From CAVOEB01 sp965249645 (GTDB lineage: Bacteria > Pseudomonadota > Alphaproteobacteria > UBA828 > JAPUJA01): DNA of 64,000 bases. The notes beneath the pieces were generated by a model that did not search any database, was not told the DNA's origin, and saw only the letters and a program-made list of their open reading frames with translations. Shown here piece by piece: positions 59,887 to 64,000 of the stretch (its first letter is position 1; each line of letters opens with the position of its first letter). The position numbers and the translations under genes were made by a program. The stretch lies in the NCBI GenBank assembly GCA_965249645.1, contig CBDFML010000012.1, positions 1 to 64,000 of the forward strand, read 5' to 3'.

Positions 59887-60747
59887 TCAATCGTATTTTT
59901 CGCCGAACCAGTCACGATTATCGACCTCATACTCTGTTTCCGCATAGCGGAGGTCCCACGGATTGTCGATGGGTAAGGTGATGTCACACCAGAAGGGGAA
60001 GGAATCCGGCAATTCAGCCCCATCGCCGCGCCGGCGATCAGAATTGGACCCCCACTGGAGGATGACAGAGATTGAGCCCGTCGCCCGGAACTTGACTGTC
60101 TGCGGGTCAATGTCTTTGACAACGACCTCGTCGACGCAGATATCTTCGATCGAGTGGTGGCTTGCGAGTAAGTCGACCTCCTGAATTGTCTCGCTCAGTA
60201 GTGTATCCACGGCAGCAGCATCCAGTTCTTTCGCAACGGGTAAAAGAACAGCCTCGCGACACGCGTGCATGGCATCCAGAAATGCCTCCATTTCATCGAG
60301 CGTAGCCTCAGCAAAGCGATCTTGTACGTCGTGCTCTGTGATGATTGTTGTCTCCTTGTCGTGAATGTGTTTGCTCAGGGCGTTGATTGCCGTCCGCAGG
60401 GTTTTCTTCAATGGCTCCGGGTCAACTTTCAGCTCATCATTGACGAAGGCATCGGTAAAGCCGCCCTGGATCGCATAGGTGATGCGTTGGCGGCGCGTAG
60501 GCCTGCCGCCGTCTTCCTTTTCGGTCTTAAACCAAGCGCATGTTTGAACTTTGCATCGCGGTGCCAGCGTATCCATGAGATGGTCAAACAGGATACGCAT
60601 GGATGTGGCGAAGAAGGTGACTCGAAGAGGATTACCGTCGCACGAGAGTGCATGCCCCGCACCCTCGATCACCTGTTGCGAAAATGGGTCTGCGGCCTTA
60701 GTGCCCAACCTTTTGAGCCGGTCCTCGAGTGAGGAAGGCGTCGCCAT
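59887..60747 (-). CDS. Predicted pPIWI-associated-nuclease-like protein
   Basis: The 286-residue protein has ALSCDGNPLRVTFFATSMRI, TRRQRITYAIQGGFTDAFVN, DLLASHHSIEDICVDEVVVK and VILQWGSNSDRRRGDGAELP. This pattern resembles the predicted nuclease domain linked to pPIWI-type systems (recalled, not searched). No pPIWI gene is in the window. It is adjacent to the integrase remnant, in the cargo position where defence genes often sit. It starts one base from the integrase relic. Confidence 0.5.
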   Translation of the reverse strand: MATPSSLEDRLKRLGTKAADPFSQQVIEGAGHALSCDGNPLRVTFFATSMRILFDHLMDTLAPRCKVQTCAWFKTEKEDGGRPTRRQRITYAIQGGFTDAFVNDELKVDPEPLKKTLRTAINALSKHIHDKETTIITEHDVQDRFAEATLDEMEAFLDAMHACREAVLLPVAKELDAAAVDTLLSETIQEVDLLASHHSIEDICVDEVVVKDIDPQTVKFRATGSISVILQWGSNSDRRRGDGAELPDSFPFWCDITLPIDNPWDLRYAETEYEVDNRDWFGEKYD

Positions 60748-60950
60748 CAGGTCGTAACCTCTCCCTCCAGCGCCGCCTCAAGGCTGGCCGAAACATCCGC
60801 CGTCGCTTGCTTGACCGGATCGGTCGCGAGGTGGGCGTAGCGGGCCGTGGTCTGCACCTGGGTGTGGCCGAGCATCTTACCGATCATGGGTAGGCCTTGG
60901 CCGTCCGACATGGCGACCGACGCGAAGGTATGGCGCAAGTCGTGGATGGG
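60747..60950 (-). pseudogene. C-terminal remnant of a related integrase
   Basis: The fragment from HDLRHTFASVAMSDGQG to the stop is close to the C-terminus of the prophage 1 integrase (HDLRHTFASVAVSGGQG, same GKMLGHTQVQTTARYAHL). It holds the His-x-x-Arg and Tyr residues but none of the upstream domains. At 60950 it joins directly to a lysozyme fragment. Prophage 2 cannot integrate or excise through it. Confidence 0.85.
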
Positions 60951-61110
60951 GGCGACGGCCGAGGAGCTGCTGCGCCGCGATGTCCGGGACCGCCGAGCGG
61001 GCCGTGTTGCGCCTCATCCGGCTACCGCTCGAGGACGGCCGGTTCGACGCTCTCGGCTCATTCGCGTTCAACCTTGGCGCCGGGAGGACAGGAACGTCAG
61101 ACCGAACTGC
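60951..61110 (+). pseudogene. Internal lysozyme fragment joined to the integrase remnant
   Basis: The plus strand reads ATAEELLRRDV and then, in another frame, TAERAVLRLIRLPLEDGRFD up to FNLGAG, which matches the middle of the lysozyme. It has a frameshift and no ends. This is a third lysozyme trace in the window. Confidence 0.8.
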
Positions 61111-61130
61111 GACAATTAGGAGGCGGGCCG

Positions 61131-61331
61131 CGATTGAGGAACCAGTGAATCCAATTCCATTCATCCAGAGATACCCCTTACCCCACTGAGTGCTTCACTG
61201 TGCCAAGGCAATGCCACTTCTATCCGACCATATAAATTATCATCGCTCTCGCAATGATCACTCCGACCTTCCCGCAGCTGGACTACTGGCTCCCATTCTT
61301 ACCATTGACCGACGAGCAGCCAAGCCACCCC
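61131..61331. other. Sequence before the IS21 end, with an interrupted ORF
   Basis: An ATG at 61254 opens a frame (MITPTFPQLDYWLPFLPLTD) that runs into the IS21 end at 61332, so it may be a gene cut by the IS. It lacks a good ribosome binding site. No other gene is supported here. Confidence 0.3.
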
Positions 61332-63500
61332 TGTCAACGGCGGCGGGAATATGTACCGGCGCGGCGGCGCAAAAATGTACCACGGGCTCGGTGGTAGCTT
61401 GTCCGCGTAGTCCATGGGAGGGCCCCGCGCGCGGGGCGACGCGCCCTCCGCGCGGCTGGCGGCGGCCCGCGCGTGGGAGGTCCCTGTGGGCCCACGGGGG
61501 CAAGCGGGGGGTTATTCGGACGGGCGTCGTCGGGATCGGCTCTGCTTGAGCCGATAGCTCTCGGCGTTCATCTCCAGGATATGAACATGGTGGGTGATGC
61601 GGTCGAGCAGGGCGCCGGTGAGGCGCTCGCTGGCGAAGACGGAGGTCCATTCCTGGAAGGGCAGGTTCGAGGTGACGATTGTGGCGCCGTTTTCGTAGCG
61701 CCGGCTGAAGACGTCGAACAGCAGCTCGCTTCCGGTCTGCGACAGGGGCACGTATCCGAGTTCGTCGACGATCAGGAGGCTGACCTTGGCGAGCTGGGCC
61801 TGGAGGCGGAGCAGTCTCTTCTCGTCGCGCGCCTCGATCAGCTCGTGGACCAGCTGGGAGGCGGTGGCGAAGCGGACGCCGAGGCCCTTCTGGCAGGCGG
61901 CGAGGCCGAGGGCGATATGAGTCTTGCCGACGCCTGATGGGCCCAACAGGATCACGTTCTCGCGACGGTCGATGTAATCGCCGCGCGCGAGATCCAGCAC
62001 CAACATCTTGTTGAGGCTGGGGATGGCCTTGAAGTCGAAGCTCTCGAGCTGTTTGACGACGGGGAACCCGGCTTGCCTGATGCGCCGCTCGACCAGCCGG
62101 CGCTCGCGGTCGATCAGCTCCAGTTCCACCAGACGGGCCAGGAACTGGACATGATCCAGGCCCTCGGCCGCGCACTGTTGGGCGACTTTCTCGTATTCCC
62201 GCAGGAAGGTGGGCAGCTTCAGCCTCTTCAGGTGATGCTCGAGCAGGATGCGGGGGGCCTCAGCCATGGCCGGCCCCTCCGGCCAGCAGGGTGGCGTAGT
62301 CGGCGCTCCGCGTGGCGGCGACGAAGGGCTGGGGCAAATGCGGATAGCGCGACAGATCCAGATGCGCCGGCCGCTTCTCGATGCGGGCCAGCAGCAGGTG
62401 CTTGACGGCGTCGAAGCCGATCACGCGCCGCTTCACCGCGTCGCGCACCGCGGCCGCCACTTGGCGTGCCGGGAAGTCTTCGTGCAGGCGCAGCACCTGG
62501 ATGTACTCGCGCTTGCCGCGCGGGCCGAAGCGCGCTTCGAGGAGACGGCGCAACGTATCGAAGGCCGGATCGAGCTTCCATCCGCGCAGCGGCGCCGCCT
62601 GGTCCAGGGCGCCCGGCTTCTTCTCCAGCAGCGAAAGATAGTGCAATGGGTCGTAGACGACGTCGCCGCGGACATAGGAGCGCCGATGGCGAGCGACGAT
62701 CTCGGCGCCGAGCGCGATCTCGACCCGATCGACATAGCCCTTGACCATGACCTTCTTGTGGGCGTGCATCGTCGGCGCCGAGTAATCCACCAGCCGGTAG
62801 CGCACCAGGGCCGTCGACGAGACCTGGCCGGGCATGTGCTCGCAGGCCTCGAAGGGAGAAGCCGGCAGCGTGCGTAGGGCTTCCAGGTCGGCCAGCAGCG
62901 CCGCCGCCTGCTCGCCTTTCTCCAGCGCGTCGAGGCGCTCCAGGCAGCGCGCCATCAGCCGCTCGTTCAGAGTATCGAGGTCGTGCAGCTTCGGGATCGG
63001 CACCATGAACTTGCGCCGCGCCGTCTTCACCAGAGCCTCGACCTTGCCCTTGTCGTTGCCCTTGCCGGGCCGGCCGAAGCGGTCGCGGAACAGATAATGC
63101 GATTGCAGATGCGAAAACGCCTGGGTGCGCCGCCGCGTGCCGTCGCCCAGGATCCGCGCCACCGCAAGGGTGGTGTTGTCGTACAGGATCGATCGGGGGA
63201 TACCGCCGAGGAAGGCGAAGGCGCTGACATGACCGTCCAGGAAGGCCTCCGTCGTCTCCCTCGGATAGGCCTTGACGAACCAGACGTTCGAATGGGGCAG
63301 GATCAGGCAGAAGAAGGCGACCTTCTCCCGCCTGCCCCCGACCTCCACCACCGCCTCGCCGAAGTCGACCTGGGCATGGCCCGGCGGGTGATGCAGCGGC
63401 ACGAAGGCCTCGCGCGTCGATTGCCGCCGGGAACGGACATAGTCCTTCACGATCCAGACCGTGTGAAAACTCTGGGTGGCGGGGGATTCCGTCCGACTCA
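61332..63500 (-). mobile_element. IS21-family insertion sequence, interrupted at its istA end
   Basis: The end at 61332 reads TGTCAACGGCGGCGGG followed by repeat units with (A)TGTACC, typical multiple-repeat IS21 ends. The element carries istB and istA on the minus strand in the usual order. Its other end is missing because an IS1182-like element took over near 63500. The exact junction is uncertain. Confidence 0.8.
61512..62267 (-). CDS. istB: IS21-family helper ATPase IstB
   Basis: The 251-residue ATPase has Walker A GPSGVGKT (109-116), Walker B LLIVDELGYV, and the IstB C-terminal pattern (TIVTSNLPFQEWTSVF, ITHHVHILEMNAESYR). It assists IstA in target DNA choice. Its start overlaps the end of istA by eight bases. 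Confidence 0.95.
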   Translation of the reverse strand: MAEAPRILLEHHLKRLKLPTFLREYEKVAQQCAAEGLDHVQFLARLVELELIDRERRLVERRIRQAGFPVVKQLESFDFKAIPSLNKMLVLDLARGDYIDRRENVILLGPSGVGKTHIALGLAACQKGLGVRFATASQLVHELIEARDEKRLLRLQAQLAKVSLLIVDELGYVPLSQTGSELLFDVFSRRYENGATIVTSNLPFQEWTSVFASERLTGALLDRITHHVHILEMNAESYRLKQSRSRRRPSE

Positions 63501-63531
63501 TGGCGATGTTAGGGTCCGCCATGAGACACAT
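62260..63531 (-). pseudogene. istA: IS21-family transposase IstA, 5' truncated
   Basis: The protein from about FHTVWIVKDYVRSRRQSTRE is normal IstA, with a catalytic core (HAQVDFGEAVVEVG, LYDNTTLAVARILG, KVEALVKTARRKFM) and C-terminal DNA-binding region. The N-terminal HTH part is missing. The residues before FHTV come from IS1182-type end sequence. At 423 residues it is well below the usual length of about 500. Confidence 0.85.
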
Positions 63532-64000
63532 TCCTGGCGTTGACCGCTCTCAGGTTCTGCTTCTGCCGGAAGCAGTGGACGATTACGTGGGCCGGGATAA
63601 CCCGGTCCGTTTCATCGACGCCTTCGTGGATGGTTTGGACCTGGCGGCCGCTGGTTTCGAGCGCGCCGCGCCGAAGGCGATAGGTCGTCCCGGCTACGAT
63701 CCGGCGGACCTGCTGAAGCTCTACATATACGGCTATCTCAATCGGGTACGTTCGAGCCGCCGGCTGGAGGCTGAGAGCAAGCGTAATCTCGAAGTGATCT
63801 GGCTATTGCGGCATTTGTCGCCGGACTTCAAGACGATCGCCGATTTCCGGCGGATCAATCGGGCGGCCTTCCGACAGGTGTTTCGGGAGTTCGTGAGGCT
63901 ATGCCGCGAACTGGAGCTGTTCGGACGCGAGCTGGTGGCGGTTGACGGTACACGGATCAAGGCAGTGAACAGCCGGAAGCGGAACTTCACCAAAGCGAAG
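63521..64000 (+). CDS. IS1182-family transposase, cut by the window end
   Basis: The frame starts at ATG 63521 (MRHIPGVDRSQVLLLPEAVD) and runs off the window without a stop. It has the family pattern RPGYDPADLLKLYIYGYLNR, SRRLEAESKRNLEVIWLLRH, and the first catalytic Asp in VAVDGTRIKAV. It is divergent from and overlaps the first ten bases of the istA frame, and its left end cuts istA. Confidence 0.92.
   Translation, partial: MRHIPGVDRSQVLLLPEAVDDYVGRDNPVRFIDAFVDGLDLAAAGFERAAPKAIGRPGYDPADLLKLYIYGYLNRVRSSRRLEAESKRNLEVIWLLRHLSPDFKTIADFRRINRAAFRQVFREFVRLCRELELFGRELVAVDGTRIKAVNSRKRNFTKAK

Overview
The window is GC-rich DNA that is dominated by lambda-like phage genes and insertion sequences. An alphaproteobacterial host is likely: the one clear SOS box has the alphaproteobacterial form GTTC-N7-GTTC, and the phage proteins look like those of Rhodospirillales/Rhizobiales siphophages. 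This host assignment is inference, because no 16S rRNA gene is present.

Layout. (1) 1-1665: two apparently chromosomal enzyme genes, an agmatinase-family hydrolase cut by the window edge and an SDR oxidoreductase. (2) 1737-3068: an IS graveyard with a decayed IS6 start, an intact IS6-family transposase, and an IS21-type end into which the IS6 element appears to have inserted. (3) 3300-40864: prophage 1. It starts with a methyltransferase-like gene, a toxin-antitoxin pair and a minus-strand operon (small proteins, a metallopeptidase/VWA protein, a DUF3150-like protein and a MoxR-type AAA+ ATPase). Next come a possible DNA-modification gene and a ParB-like gene, then a lambda-order morphogenesis module: terminase, gpW, portal, protease with nested scaffold, decoration protein, capsid, connectors, tail tube, frameshifted tail chaperone, tape measure, fibre-like proteins, tail-tip NlpC/P60 and J. 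A DNA polymerase IV gene interrupts the connector/tail genes. The lysis cassette, a cargo segment (DUF2971-like gene and a split HTH/ImmA gene), the integrase and an attachment site made of the 3' half of an initiator tRNA-Met close the prophage.

(4) 41051-49364: a very large secreted protein with about 19 fibronectin type III domains and a C-terminal outer-membrane barrel, now broken by two closely spaced frameshifts. (5) 49737-61110: prophage 2, a relative of prophage 1 reduced by deletion. It keeps an early region (XRE regulator, ImmA-like protease under an SOS box, AlpA-like HTH, Sak4-like ATPase, its probable ssDNA-binding partner, and a helicase). The helicase is fused in frame to a second copy of the lysis cassette. 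After that come cargo genes (Sel1-repeat protein, exported protein, a pPIWI-associated-nuclease-like protein) and scrambled pieces of integrase and lysozyme. (6) 61332-64000: an IS21-family element whose istA has been cut by an IS1182-like element that runs off the window.

The most unusual signals are: a correctly phased A AAA AAC slippery site joining the two tail-chaperone ORFs; a cluster of GGTGCGCACC palindromes directly before the terminase; a gene order that places cargo between lysozyme and integrase in both prophages; an ImmA-type regulator split by a half-kilobase insert; and the MoxR/VWA operon within the phage.
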